This document shows positions 37,447-45,729 of a stretch of 64,000 nt of DNA, one piece after another. The notes under the pieces are model-generated. The model was not told where the DNA came from and did no database searches. It saw only the letters and a program-made list of their open reading frames with translations. Source of the DNA: a bacterium. GTDB taxonomy: Bacteria; Vulcanimicrobiota; Vulcanimicrobiia; Vulcanimicrobiales; Vulcanimicrobiaceae. Location: NCBI GenBank assembly GCA_021805775.1, contig JAJZED010000010.1:1-64000 (forward strand), written 5' to 3'. Made by a program: the position numbers and the translations under genes. How positions within the stretch are numbered: position 1 is the stretch's first letter; each line of letters begins with the position of its first letter.

Positions 37447-37464
37447 ACAAGGAGAAGAACCACC

Positions 37465-37848
37465 ATGAGCGAGCTCACCACTATCGAACGCCCCAGCCTC
37501 CGCCCCGGCCTCCGCAGCGCGCTGGATCTGCTGAACTGGGACCCGTTCCGCGGTCTCGTCGGCAACCTGCCCCAGGGCCCGTCCTTCGAGGTCGAACGGA
37601 ACGAGGAAGGCTACCAACTCGAACTCCCGGTTCCGGGCTTCAGCCCCGAACAGATCGAAGCGACCGTCAACGACGGCATCCTCAACGTCGTCGGCAAGAA
37701 CGAGCGCCGGAATTTCACCCGGACGATCTCGCTGCCCGATGAGATCGATAGCGATCGCATCGAGGCACATGTCGAACACGGCATGCTGACGCTGAAGCTG
37801 CCGCTGCACCCGAAGGCGCAGCCGAAGAAAATCGCCGTCCGCGGCTAG
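37465..37848 (+). CDS. Small heat-shock protein, Hsp20/alpha-crystallin family
   Basis: This 127-residue protein is of typical length for the family. The alpha-crystallin domain starts near residue 35 with GPSFEVERNEEGYQLELPVP and GFSPEQIEATVNDGILNVVG. It ends with EHGMLTLKLPLHPKAQPKKI, including the conserved G-M-L-T-L-K-L-P segment and a C-terminal K-K-I anchor. Such proteins form oligomers that hold unfolded proteins. An AAGGAGAAG lies about eight bases before the ATG, and a CIRCE operator overlaps the promoter region, so heat induction is likely. The gene stands alone before cysD. Confidence 0.95.
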   Translation: MSELTTIERPSLRPGLRSALDLLNWDPFRGLVGNLPQGPSFEVERNEEGYQLELPVPGFSPEQIEATVNDGILNVVGKNERRNFTRTISLPDEIDSDRIEAHVEHGMLTLKLPLHPKAQPKKIAVRG

Positions 37849-37930
37849 CACCGGGCGCTCCGAATTCGTGCGCCGCTCGCCCCGACGAGGGGGGAGCGGC
37901 GCGCAACGGAGGCCAAGGCTGCGCGATGTC

Positions 37931-38743
37931 ATGACGCGCGCGCAGTTACCCGAGGATCTCGAGGCGTTGGAATCGCAGAGCATCTACATTCTCCGCGAGG
38001 CGTTCGCGCGGGTCGATAACCCGGCGATGCTCTGGTCGATCGGAAAAGACAGCACCGCGCTGCTCTGGATGGTGCGCAAAGCCTTTCTCGGCGAGGTGCC
38101 GTTTCCGTTGGTGCTGCTCGACACCGGCATGGAGTTCGCGGAGGTCTATACCTTTCGCGATCGGCTCGTGCGCGAGTGGAAGCTCCCCGTCATCAACGAG
38201 ATCTGTCCGCCCGAAAGCGGTATCGACCCGAGCCTTCCGCCGGCGGCGCGCCATGCTGCGCGAAAGACCGCCGGGCTGCGCGCGCTGCTCGAACGCGAGC
38301 GCTACCGCGCCGTCATTCTCGGCATCCGTCGCGACGAGCAGGCGATACGCGCGAAGGAACGGGTTTTCAGCCCGCGCAGCAGCGACGGCTCCTGGGATCC
38401 GCAGCGGCAACCGCCGGAGTTATGGGACTATTATTCAACCGAGGTTCCCGACGGCGCGCACGTGCGCGTGCATCCGCTGCTGCATTGGACCGAACGCGAT
38501 ATCTGGCGCTACACGCAAGCCGAAGCGATTCCGTTCGTTCCGCTCTATCTCGCGCGTAACGGGCAGCGCTATCGGTCGCTCGGCGAAAGCAACATTACCT
38601 TTCCGATTCGCAGCGACGCCGACACGATTGAAAAAATCGTCGCCGAGCTCGCAACGACGCGCGAACCCGAACGCGCCGGACGCGCGATGGACGGGGAGAG
38701 CGAGGACGCCTTCGAACGGCTGCGCGCCGGGGGGTACATGTGA
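37931..38743 (+). CDS. cysD: Sulfate adenylyltransferase subunit 2
   Basis: This 270-residue protein has the PP-loop motif WSIGKDSTALLWMVRKAF (about residue 35), then LLDTGMEFAEVYTFRDRL and the conserved C-terminal RSLGESNITFPIRSDADTIE. CysD works with CysN to make adenosine 5'-phosphosulfate from sulfate and ATP. The ATG 37931 was chosen because homology starts there (LPEDLEALESQSIYILREAF); the longer frame upstream has only Arg-rich low-complexity sequence. It ends in a GTGA overlap with cysNC, so both subunits are coupled. Confidence 0.95.
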   Translation: MTRAQLPEDLEALESQSIYILREAFARVDNPAMLWSIGKDSTALLWMVRKAFLGEVPFPLVLLDTGMEFAEVYTFRDRLVREWKLPVINEICPPESGIDPSLPPAARHAARKTAGLRALLERERYRAVILGIRRDEQAIRAKERVFSPRSSDGSWDPQRQPPELWDYYSTEVPDGAHVRVHPLLHWTERDIWRYTQAEAIPFVPLYLARNGQRYRSLGESNITFPIRSDADTIEKIVAELATTREPERAGRAMDGESEDAFERLRAGGYM

Positions 38744-40575
38744 GCGCGCTGCGCGTCGTAATGTTCGGCGATGTCGATGCCGGTAAATCGACGATCCTCG
38801 GGCGCTTGATGCTCGATTGCGGCTACGTTCCGCAAGCGAAGATCGAAGAGATGGAGCGTTCGAGCGAGCGACGCGGCGTGCCGATGGAGTATTCGTTCTT
38901 GCTCGATGCATTCCAGATCGAGCGCGACCAAGCAATCACGCTCGACAGTTCGCGCATTTGGCTCACAACGCCGAACCGCGAGATCGTTTTCGTCGACGCA
39001 CCGGGGCACCGCGAACTCATTCGCAATCTCGTGAGCGGCGCATCGGAGGTCGATGCTGCGGTGCTCGTTCTCTCCGCCGAAGAAGGCGTCACCGCACAGA
39101 CGCGCCGTCAGGCGCTTTTTTTGCGCTGGTTCGGTTTTACGTCGGTGCTCGTTGCAATCAACAAACTCGATCTCTTCGCCGATCCGCAATCGCGCTACGA
39201 CGAACGCGCTGCCGAGGCAGATGCATTTCTGCGCGAACTCGAACTCGCGCCGCTCGCGATGATCCCGGTCGCCGCACGCGAAGGCGCAAACCTCGCACGG
39301 CCCGGCGACACGACGAAGTGGTGGCGCGGCCGCACGCTGCTTGCCGAGATCGAAGCGCTCCCAACGCTGCGCGGCGATCCCGATGCACCGCTGCGGATGG
39401 TGGTGCAAGATGTCTATCGCCGCGGTTCGACGCGTTGGATCGTCGGGCGCATCGACTGCGGCCGCATCACCCGCGGCGATGCGCTCACGTTTTGGCCGCT
39501 GCGAACGACGGCGCGCGTCGCGCGCATCGTGCGCTGGCCCGAGGACGTGGAGAGCGCATCGGCCGGTGCGGCGGTCGCGCTGGAACTCGACGAGCGCATC
39601 TTCGTCGATCGCGGCGCGGTCGCAACGCACGAAGATTCGGGTCCGACGACCGGGCATTCGTTGTACGCGACGTTGCTGTGGCTCGGCGAGCGCCCCGCGC
39701 GCGCGGGAACGACTCTCCGCATGCGTCTGGGCGCGCGTGAACTCGCGGTGACGGTCGCGCGCGTCGAGGAAACGTTCGACCCCGAAGATGGGCGCGGACG
39801 CGCCGCCGGCGAAATCGTCGCGGGCGATGTCGCTGCGGTCACCTTAATCGCGCGCGAAACGATCGCCGCCGACCCCGATCTGCCATCGTCGAGTATCTCG
39901 CGATTCATTCTTCTCGATGAGGGGCGCGTCGTCGCCGGAGGCAAGGTTCGCGCGCTCGCAGCTGCGGCACGCGGCGAAGGCGCGACGAACGTCGTCGCGG
40001 CGCGTTCGCAGGTGGGCCGCGACGAACGCGGCGCGCGCAACGGCCATCGCGGATATGTTTTTTGGCTCACCGGTTTACCGAGTTCGGGAAAATCGACGAT
40101 TGCGATGCGCGTCGAGCGGATGCTATTCGATCGCGGGCGCCACGTCTACGTTCTCGACGGCGACACCTTACGCACCTCGCTCAACGTCGATCTCGGCTTC
40201 ACCGAGGAGGATCGTCGCGAAAACGTGCGCCGGACGGCCGCGCTCGCCGGGCTCTTCGCCGACGCCGGGATCGTCGTGCTCACCGCGCTGATTTCGCCGT
40301 ATGCAGCGGATCGCGAAAGCGCGCGCTCGGCCTGCTCGGCGAAGTTCGCCGAGATTTACGTTGCCTGCGATCTCGCCACCGCCGAGCGGCGCGACGTCAA
40401 AGGGCATTATCGTCGCGCGCGCGCCGGCGAGCTCGAGCGTTTCACCGGCATCACATCGCCGTACGAGATTCCCACGAGCCCCGACCTCGTCATCGAAACC
40501 GCGCACGAGAGCGTCGAAGCATCCGCCGCCGCGCTCGCCGAGTTCATCGAACGCACCATCGCTCGAAGCGAATAG
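38740..40575 (+). CDS. cysNC: Bifunctional sulfate adenylyltransferase subunit 1 / APS kinase
   Basis: This 611-residue protein is a fusion. Residues 1 to about 410 are the CysN GTPase (P-loop VMFGDVDAGKSTILGRLM, switch VDAPGHRELIRNLVSGASEV, and NKLD). Residues about 430-611 are APS kinase (P-loop LTGLPSSGKSTIAMRVERML, then VYVLDGDTLRTSLNVDLGFT and REN.RR). It forms APS with CysD and then PAPS, as in NodQ/CysNC proteins. It starts at GTG overlapping the cysD stop. No APS/PAPS reductase is in the window, so the PAPS may serve cysteine synthesis or sulfation of surface glycans; the data do not separate these. Confidence 0.95.
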   Translation: MSALRVVMFGDVDAGKSTILGRLMLDCGYVPQAKIEEMERSSERRGVPMEYSFLLDAFQIERDQAITLDSSRIWLTTPNREIVFVDAPGHRELIRNLVSGASEVDAAVLVLSAEEGVTAQTRRQALFLRWFGFTSVLVAINKLDLFADPQSRYDERAAEADAFLRELELAPLAMIPVAAREGANLARPGDTTKWWRGRTLLAEIEALPTLRGDPDAPLRMVVQDVYRRGSTRWIVGRIDCGRITRGDALTFWPLRTTARVARIVRWPEDVESASAGAAVALELDERIFVDRGAVATHEDSGPTTGHSLYATLLWLGERPARAGTTLRMRLGARELAVTVARVEETFDPEDGRGRAAGEIVAGDVAAVTLIARETIAADPDLPSSSISRFILLDEGRVVAGGKVRALAAAARGEGATNVVAARSQVGRDERGARNGHRGYVFWLTGLPSSGKSTIAMRVERMLFDRGRHVYVLDGDTLRTSLNVDLGFTEEDRRENVRRTAALAGLFADAGIVVLTALISPYAADRESARSACSAKFAEIYVACDLATAERRDVKGHYRRARAGELERFTGITSPYEIPTSPDLVIETAHESVEASAAALAEFIERTIARSE

Positions 40576-40579
40576 CGGG

Positions 40580-40829
40580 CTGTCACGCCGAGTAGCTGCC
40601 GAAGGCAGCGTATCGAGGCGCCGCGATCTATCCCGAGTAGGCCCCGAAGGCAACGCCACTGTCATCCCGAGTAGGCCCCGAAGGCAACGCCACTGTCATC
40701 CCGAGTAGGCCCCGAAGGCAACGCCACTGTCATCCCGAGTAGGCCCCGAAGGGCCGTATCGAGGGAAGCACGCGCCTATTGCGGCTCCCTCGATACGCTG
40801 CCGTCGGCAGCTACTCGGGATGACACGCG
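40580..40829. repeat. Palindromic repeat array left of the GIY-YIG gene
   Basis: Begins with GTCACGCCGAGTAGCTGCCG, CGTATCGAGGCG, then a 39-bp unit (GTCATCCCGAGTAGGCCCCG plus AAGGCAACGCCACT) repeated three times. A complete compound palindrome follows: GGGCCGTATCGAGGG ... CCCTCGATACGCTGCC ... CAGCTACTCGGGATGACAC. It fills the space between the cysNC stop and the convergent GIY-YIG gene. Confidence 0.85.
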
Positions 40830-40836
40830 GCAGCTA

Positions 40837-41130
40837 CTACATCTTCCATTTTTTTCGTCCGAGCCGTTTTATTTCGTCCCAATTTCCTAAAGCGAGCGCC
40901 ATTTTCTTGCCGTGCGACCATCGCTTCAATTTTTTTTCGCACTCGATTGCTTCAACAACGTTATAATACGTCGTACTCCAAAGCAGGGATAACGGACGCC
41001 GCTGGAACGTATAGCAAGCCGGGTCCACGCCGATCGTATGTTCGGCGAGCCGTCGCTCGATATTTCCGGTGACCCCTATATAGATCGTATCGTCCGCGCA
41101 CGCAAGCATATAAACGTGGTAGTTTTTCAT
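40837..41130 (-). CDS. Small GIY-YIG domain protein (YhbQ-like)
   Basis: This 97-residue protein is a single GIY-YIG nuclease domain: HVYMLACADDTIYIGVTGNI (Y-x-Y and Y-I-G strands), RRLAEHTIGVD with the catalytic Arg/His region, and EAIECEKKLKRWSHGKK with the metal-binding Glu. The predicted C-terminus is strongly basic (RLGRKKWKM). The coding sequence is clearly AT-richer than its neighbours and contains runs of T, so transfer is likely. It is enclosed on both sides by the palindromic repeats, with no other gene. Cellular function of such stand-alone GIY-YIG proteins is largely unknown. A link to repeat movement or processing is speculation. Confidence 0.9.
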   Translation of the reverse strand: MKNYHVYMLACADDTIYIGVTGNIERRLAEHTIGVDPACYTFQRRPLSLLWSTTYYNVVEAIECEKKLKRWSHGKKMALALGNWDEIKRLGRKKWKM

Positions 41131-41149
41131 TTCATCGCTCTTCTGTGCG

Positions 41150-41311
41150 ATGTCATGTCACCGTAAAGTGCGGCGTCCCCTCGATACGGCCCCTGCAGGG
41201 GCCTACTCGGGATGACAGTGGCGCCTGGATACGGCTCCGGAGTTTACCCCGAGCCTGTCGAGGGGGCAGCTACTCGGGGTGACAGAGGGCAGCTACTCGG
41301 CGTAACAGAGA
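41150..41311. repeat. Palindromic repeat cluster right of the GIY-YIG gene
   Basis: Contains CCCTCGATACGGCCCCTGCA, GGGGCCTACTCGGGATGACA, a diverged unit with GTTTACCCCGAGCCTGTCGA, and two right-type half sites CAGCTACTCGGGGTGACAG and CAGCTACTCGGCGTAACAG. It lies between the start of the GIY-YIG gene and the stop of the next minus-strand gene. Confidence 0.8.
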
Positions 41312-41323
41312 TGCCGTCGCGCG

Positions 41324-41776
41324 TCAGCGATATTCGATGCCGTTGATAACGACGAAGCCGGGCGTGCTCCACGAACTATGGGTGCCGCTGACGCGATGCG
41401 TCCAATCGATGCCGTCGAATCCGTCACGGTCGCGAAAAAACCGTCCTTGCACCTCGGCCTTGTCGCCGATGCGAACGAGCAGCGGGCCGAGCACGCTCTC
41501 GTCGGCGATCACGCGCGCCACGACGTGCGGCGCGACGCGTACGTAAAACCAGAGATGCAAACCGCTACGCGTGCGTCGCGCGGTTCGCACGCGCACGACG
41601 GTGCCGCAGATCGTTACCTCGGTGCGGGCGTGCGCGGCTTTGCGCGCGGCGAGATACCCCGCGTTATCGCAGAGCCCGCTCTTCCCGTTGCCGATGCGTC
41701 CGGAGCAAGAAGCGAGCAGCACGCACGCGACGAGCGCAGCGATGGAGCGAGTGGCGACGGAGTTTGCGGATCGCAT
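41324..41776 (-). CDS. Lipoprotein with DUF3465-like OB-fold domain
   Basis: This 150-residue protein has a signal with lipobox (VACVLLASC, Cys at about residue 24). The rest reads as one small beta domain: VTICGTVVRVRTARRTRSGL, LWFYVRV, VRIGDKAEVQGRFFRDRDGF and GIDWTHRVSGTH...GFVVING. The pattern G-x-V...(F/Y)-x-V...GD-x-V-x-(F/V)-x-G-x-(Y/F)...(I)-x-W-T is that of DUF3465, a predicted OB-fold. The C-terminal part of the next lipoprotein (42354) shows the same pattern, so the two are paralogous. Function unknown; probably periplasmic-facing. Confidence 0.7.
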   Translation of the reverse strand: MRSANSVATRSIAALVACVLLASCSGRIGNGKSGLCDNAGYLAARKAAHARTEVTICGTVVRVRTARRTRSGLHLWFYVRVAPHVVARVIADESVLGPLLVRIGDKAEVQGRFFRDRDGFDGIDWTHRVSGTHSSWSTPGFVVINGIEYR

Positions 41777-41817
41777 TCAGGTGGATTCCGCGCGTGGGTC
41801 GGCTGAAACCTCGCCCG

Positions 41818-42350
41818 GGCCCTCGATACGGCCCCGGAGTTTACCCCGAGCCCGTCGAGGGGGGCCTACTCGGGCTGACAGATTTGTGCTCGGGCTGACG
41901 GAGTTCGGGCCCTCGATACGGCCCCGGAGTTTACCCCGAGCCCGTCGAGGGGGGCCTACTCGGGCTGACAGAGTTCGGGCCCTCGATACGGCCTTGCAGG
42001 CCTACTCGGGCTGACAGATTTGTGCTCGGGCTGACAGATTTCGGGCCCTCGATACGGCCTTGCAGGCCTACTCGGGCTGACAGATTTCGGGCCCTCGATA
42101 CGGCCCTGCAGGCCTACTCGGGCTGACAGATTTGTGCTCGGGCTGACGGAGTTCGGGCCCTCGATACGGCCCTGCGGGCCTACTCGGGCTGACAGATTTG
42201 TGCTCGGGCTGACGGAGTTCGGGCCCTCGATACGGCCCTGCAGGCCTACTCGGGCTGACAGATTTCGGGCCCTCGATACGGCCCTGCAGGCCTACTCGGG
42301 CTGACAAATTTGTGCTCGGGCTGACGGAGTTGTCAGCCCGAGTCGGGGTC
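41818..42350. repeat. Dense palindromic repeat array between two DUF3465-like genes
   Basis: At least eight units of CCCTCGATACGGCCCTGCAG / GCCTACTCGGGCTGACAG, interleaved with TTTGTGCTCGGGCTGACGGA. The first two units carry a longer centre (GAGTTTACCCCGAGCCCGTC). The outer arm here is the GGGCTGACA variant, matching the GTCAGCCCGAGT form seen at the right end of this array and at 24.4 kb. The differing unit lengths and orders point to repeated local duplication and deletion. Confidence 0.85.
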
Positions 42351-42353
42351 GTT

Positions 42354-43628
42354 CTACCAGTATTTCACGCAATTATTCGCGCTTGAATCGCAGACGGCGA
42401 CGTAACCGATATACGGCCACGATCCGGTGTCGTCTTCGGTCCAATCGATGCCTTGGCTGCTCGAATTATCGTAGTAGTAGCGGCCTTGCACGTAGACGTA
42501 GTTGCCGGTTGAAACCCACGGCCAGCTCGGCGGATTGTTGCTCGGCGCCTGCGCCATCGCATCGAGATTCGAGACGATCTCGATCGTGCCGCCGTTGGGA
42601 ATCTGCACGTAGAAGTAGCCGTGATTTCCGCTCGCCGTCACCTTCGAGGGCAACACCTGGGTGACTTGGCCGCAGATATCGACGAGTTGATCCCCCGAGA
42701 TCGTCCCCGCACCGAATGCGGCTTGATCGCTGAGGAACTGCGCATCGTCGCACGCATAGGCGCTCGGCACCGGCGTTGCCGTCGGCTGCGCGGTCGGCGT
42801 TGCCGTCGGCTGCGCGGTCGGCGTTGCCGTCGGCTGTGCGGTCGGCGTTGCCGTCGGTTGCGCGGTCGGCGTTGCCGTCGGCTGTGCGGTCGGCGTTGCC
42901 GTCGGTTGCGCGGTCGGCGTTGCCGTCGGCTGTGCGGTCGGCGTTGCCGTCGGCACCGGGCTCGGCGTTGGGCTCGGACTCACGCCGCCTGCGGTGAGGC
43001 TGACGTCGTCGAGATACTGGTAGATGTATCCACTCGTCCACCCGTTGCCGTAGACGCCGAAGAAGAGCCAGTAACTCTGCCCGGCATATTGGCTCAGGTT
43101 GTAACTGCGCTCGACCCAACCTTTCGTCGTAGCGGCTTCGCTGAAGATCGTGTCGACGACGTTGCCGGAGGAATCGAGGAGATCGGCCTCCTGATCGGCG
43201 TAGGCGACCGTATCGTTCGTGCCTTCGTTGACCCAGAACGTCAGCACGCCGTTGCTGGGAATCGTAACCTGCTGGCAGACGCCGGCATAACCGTTGACCT
43301 CCGGCGAGGAGGTCGCGCCGCTGAGCTCGCTATAGCTGCCGCTATGCACCGGGCTCGTGACGATCGCGGCATTCACGTTGCCGCATTGCTGCCAGAAAGA
43401 GAACCCGCCGCTCTCGAAGCCGCCGTCGGCGACGGCGTTCGTCGCCCCCGTCGCACTGGCTTTCCGCACGGCCTTCGCCGTCGGAAGAGCGATTCGTCGC
43501 GCGGTCGTAGGGCGGACGGCCCGTGACGATGCGGCCGGAAGCGAGGAAGGCGCCGAGCCGCCCCCGCCGCACGCTGCTAAAGAGAGCGCCATCAATAATC
43601 CGAGGGCGCTGAAACGTTTCTGCAACAT
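42354..43628 (-). CDS. Lipoprotein: jelly-roll domain, TPTAQPTA linker, DUF3465-like domain
   Basis: About 424 residues. The start ATG 43628 is preceded by CCTAGGAGAT, a good ribosome site, and by the signal FSALGLLMALSLAAC. Residues about 70-220 look like a carbohydrate-binding jelly roll (NAVADGGFESGGFSFWQQCG ... GWVERSYNLSQYAGQSYWLF). A linker of eight TPTAQPTA-type units follows. The last ~130 residues carry a DUF3465-like domain (LVDICGQVTQVLP...GNYVYVQGRYYYDN...QGIDWTEDDTG). The architecture suggests a surface lipoprotein that may bind glycan. It shares its last domain with the gene at 41324, across the repeat array. Confidence 0.7.
   Translation of the reverse strand: MLQKRFSALGLLMALSLAACGGGGSAPSSLPAASSRAVRPTTARRIALPTAKAVRKASATGATNAVADGGFESGGFSFWQQCGNVNAAIVTSPVHSGSYSELSGATSSPEVNGYAGVCQQVTIPSNGVLTFWVNEGTNDTVAYADQEADLLDSSGNVVDTIFSEAATTKGWVERSYNLSQYAGQSYWLFFGVYGNGWTSGYIYQYLDDVSLTAGGVSPSPTPSPVPTATPTAQPTATPTAQPTATPTAQPTATPTAQPTATPTAQPTATPTAQPTATPTAQPTATPVPSAYACDDAQFLSDQAAFGAGTISGDQLVDICGQVTQVLPSKVTASGNHGYFYVQIPNGGTIEIVSNLDAMAQAPSNNPPSWPWVSTGNYVYVQGRYYYDNSSSQGIDWTEDDTGSWPYIGYVAVCDSSANNCVKYW
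42770..42956. repeat. 24-bp tandem repeat inside a lipoprotein gene
   Basis: About eight in-frame copies of a 24-bp unit (GTCGGCGTTGCCGTCGGCTG plus CGCG/TGCG) encode the TPTAQPTA linker. Single-base alternation (CTGCG, CTGTG, TTGCG) between copies shows stepwise duplication. Copy number is likely to vary between strains. Confidence 0.85.
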
Positions 43629-43765
43629 ATATCTCCTAGGTGATAGAAGTGGAAGGTTGCGCGGGCCCCCCGCCACGCGCCGATGCCATTCTACCCCTTG
43701 GTTGTTAAATATATGTAAAGTATTTTAATATTCGAACGCCGGCCATCCTTAAGCCGATTAAGGCG

Positions 43766-44539
43766 CTATGCCGTGCGGAGCGCGTTGGCGAAGAGATAGA
43801 GGCCGAGCATGCTCAAGTGCGGGTCCACGATATCGATCGCGGGGCACGAGCGCGCGACGACGGCGGCGAGCCCCCCGGTCGCGACGACGCGCGTCCGCCC
43901 GCCCAGCTCCTCGCTAAAGCGTTCGATGACGAGGCGCGTCGCACCGACGACGCCGAGCATGACGCCGGCTTGCAGTGCCTCGACGGTGTTGCGGCCGATC
44001 GCGCGTTGCGGCGGATCGAGTGCGACCTGCGGGAGCTTTGCGGTGTGGCCGACGAGCGCGTCGATAGAAACGTTGATCCCCGGTGCGATCGCCGCGCCGA
44101 GAAATGCACCGGCCCGCGAGATCGCGGTGAAGACCGTCGCGGTGCCGTACGAGGCGACGATGAGCGGCGACCCATAGCGTGCGACGCCACCGATCGCGGC
44201 GGCGACAAGATCGGCCCCCACCTCTGCGGCCCGCTCGCTCTCGATCGGCATCAGCGGTTGTTTATCCGGCTCGAATATCGTCGGCGCGAGATGGAAGAAA
44301 CGCTTGCACGCTCCGACCAGCGCAAAATCGAGTTTCGGCACCACGCTGGCGATCACGATGCGATCGATCGTGCGCACGTCGAGTTTCGCAGTAGCGAAGA
44401 GTTGCGTGATGAAGACGCCGATCTCGTCGGGCGTGCGATTGGTGAGCGTTCGCACGCGCCACATCTGCAGCACCGAACCGTCTTCGTCGAGAATACCGAA
44501 TTTCGTCTCGGTGTTTCCTACGTCGATCGCGAGCAACAC
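43766..44539 (-). CDS. coaX: Type III pantothenate kinase (unusual active-site segment)
   Basis: This 257-residue protein is of usual length. LLAIDVGNTETKFGIL is the phosphate-binding N-terminus with the first conserved Asp. RAAEVGADLVAAAIG corresponds to the G-A-D-(R/L) segment with the catalytic base. The next conserved block, usually D-F-G-T-A-T-T, reads ASYGTATVF, so the Asp is replaced by Ser and the last Thr by Val. AGAFLGAAIAPGINVS and VVATGGLA follow normally. The enzyme phosphorylates pantothenate in CoA synthesis. It starts at GTG overlapping the coaBC stop (TAGTG). The substitution may alter cation binding; activity is likely but not certain. Confidence 0.88.
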   Translation of the reverse strand: MLLAIDVGNTETKFGILDEDGSVLQMWRVRTLTNRTPDEIGVFITQLFATAKLDVRTIDRIVIASVVPKLDFALVGACKRFFHLAPTIFEPDKQPLMPIESERAAEVGADLVAAAIGGVARYGSPLIVASYGTATVFTAISRAGAFLGAAIAPGINVSIDALVGHTAKLPQVALDPPQRAIGRNTVEALQAGVMLGVVGATRLVIERFSEELGGRTRVVATGGLAAVVARSCPAIDIVDPHLSMLGLYLFANALRTA

Positions 44540-45729
44540 TACGTTTTCCCCTTTAACAGCGGTTCGAGCGCGTCGAGCAGTCGCCCGGCGAGCGTCCGTT
44601 TCTCCGCATGCCCCAGATCGGTCCGCGCGCCGGAACGATCGAGCAGCACGTAGCCGTTTTCCTGCAAGCCGAAGCCGGCGCCGTCGCGAACGTCGTTTAC
44701 TACGATTGCATCGAGCGCTTTACGTTTCATTTTTTCGCGTGCGTGAGCCTCGTGATCGCTAGTTTCGGCGGCGAAGCCGACGAGACACCGCGAGCCTCCC
44801 GCAGCCGATAGCGCGGCGAGAACGTCGGGGGTGCGCTCCAAATCGACGTGCAGCGTTTCATCGCTCTTCTTCCGCTTCTCCGCCGATATCTCGCTCGGGC
44901 GCCAATCGGCGACGGCGGCGGCGGCGATGGTGAGATCGACATCGCGGCTTTCGCGTAGCGCGAGGGCGAGCAATTCCTCCGCCGTGGCAAAGCGCTCGGT
45001 GCGCACGCCGTTCGGCGGTGCGAGGAGGGTTGGGCCGAGTAACAACGTTACGTTTGCGCCGCGTCGTGCCGCCTCTTCGGCAAGCGCGATTCCCGTTGCA
45101 CCGGTCGATGCATTGCCGATGAAGCGCACCGGATCGAAAGGCTCCTGCGTCGGGCCGGCGGTAACGAGCACGCGCATGCCGAGTAGCGACCGGCGACGCG
45201 CGCGCGTGCGTTCGATCGCTTCGAGCAATCGTTCCTCGCTCGCGAGCCGACCGACCCCGTGCTCGCGCTCGGCGAGAAAGCCCGATTCAGGCTCGACGAT
45301 CTCGTAGCCACGCGCCCGCAACGCTGAAATATTTTCCGCCGTCGTCTCGCTTTCGTACATCGCGGCGTTCATCGCCGGGGCGAGCAGCACCGGAATTCGC
45401 GCCGCAAGGAGCGCCGTCGTTGCGAGATCGTCGGCGATACCGGCGCGCAATTTCGCAATGAGATTCGCGGTTGCCGGAGCGACGATCGCCACCTCGGCTT
45501 CGCGCACGAGACGAATATGCGGAATCCGTTCGGGGGCATCCCAGAGCGAGGTATAGACCGGGCGCGCGGTGAGCGCGGCAAAAGTGAGCGGTGCGACGAA
45601 TCGTTCGGCATCGGCGGTGAGCATGACGTCGACGGTCGCGCCGCGTTGCACCAACGTACTCGTCAACGCCGCCGCTTTATAGGCTGCGATGCCGCCGCTG
45701 ACGACAAGGAGTACGCGCGCGCCGTTCAT
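44539..45729 (-). CDS. coaBC: Phosphopantothenoylcysteine decarboxylase / phosphopantothenate-cysteine ligase
   Basis: About 396 residues. The CoaC half begins VLLVVSGGIAAYKAAALTST, with PHIRLVREAEVAIVAPATAN (active-site His) and APAMNAAMY. The CoaB half has LVTAGPTQEPFDPVRFIGNA, STGATGIALA and DLTIAAAAVADWRPS. It makes 4'-phosphopantetheine from phosphopantothenate and cysteine. In the CoaC half the substrate-clamp segment usually written L-A-C-G-x-x-G-x-G-R reads LAEREHGVGRLA, so the classical Cys is missing. The ATG overlaps the panC TGA (45726-45729). The open frame further upstream overlaps panC and was rejected. Confidence 0.92.
   Translation of the reverse strand: MNGARVLLVVSGGIAAYKAAALTSTLVQRGATVDVMLTADAERFVAPLTFAALTARPVYTSLWDAPERIPHIRLVREAEVAIVAPATANLIAKLRAGIADDLATTALLAARIPVLLAPAMNAAMYESETTAENISALRARGYEIVEPESGFLAEREHGVGRLASEERLLEAIERTRARRRSLLGMRVLVTAGPTQEPFDPVRFIGNASTGATGIALAEEAARRGANVTLLLGPTLLAPPNGVRTERFATAEELLALALRESRDVDLTIAAAAVADWRPSEISAEKRKKSDETLHVDLERTPDVLAALSAAGGSRCLVGFAAETSDHEAHAREKMKRKALDAIVVNDVRDGAGFGLQENGYVLLDRSGARTDLGHAEKRTLAGRLLDALEPLLKGKT

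Noticed and set aside
42770-42956. Short tandem repeats as an intergenic satellite
   Set aside because: They are in frame within the lipoprotein gene and encode its TPTAQPTA linker.
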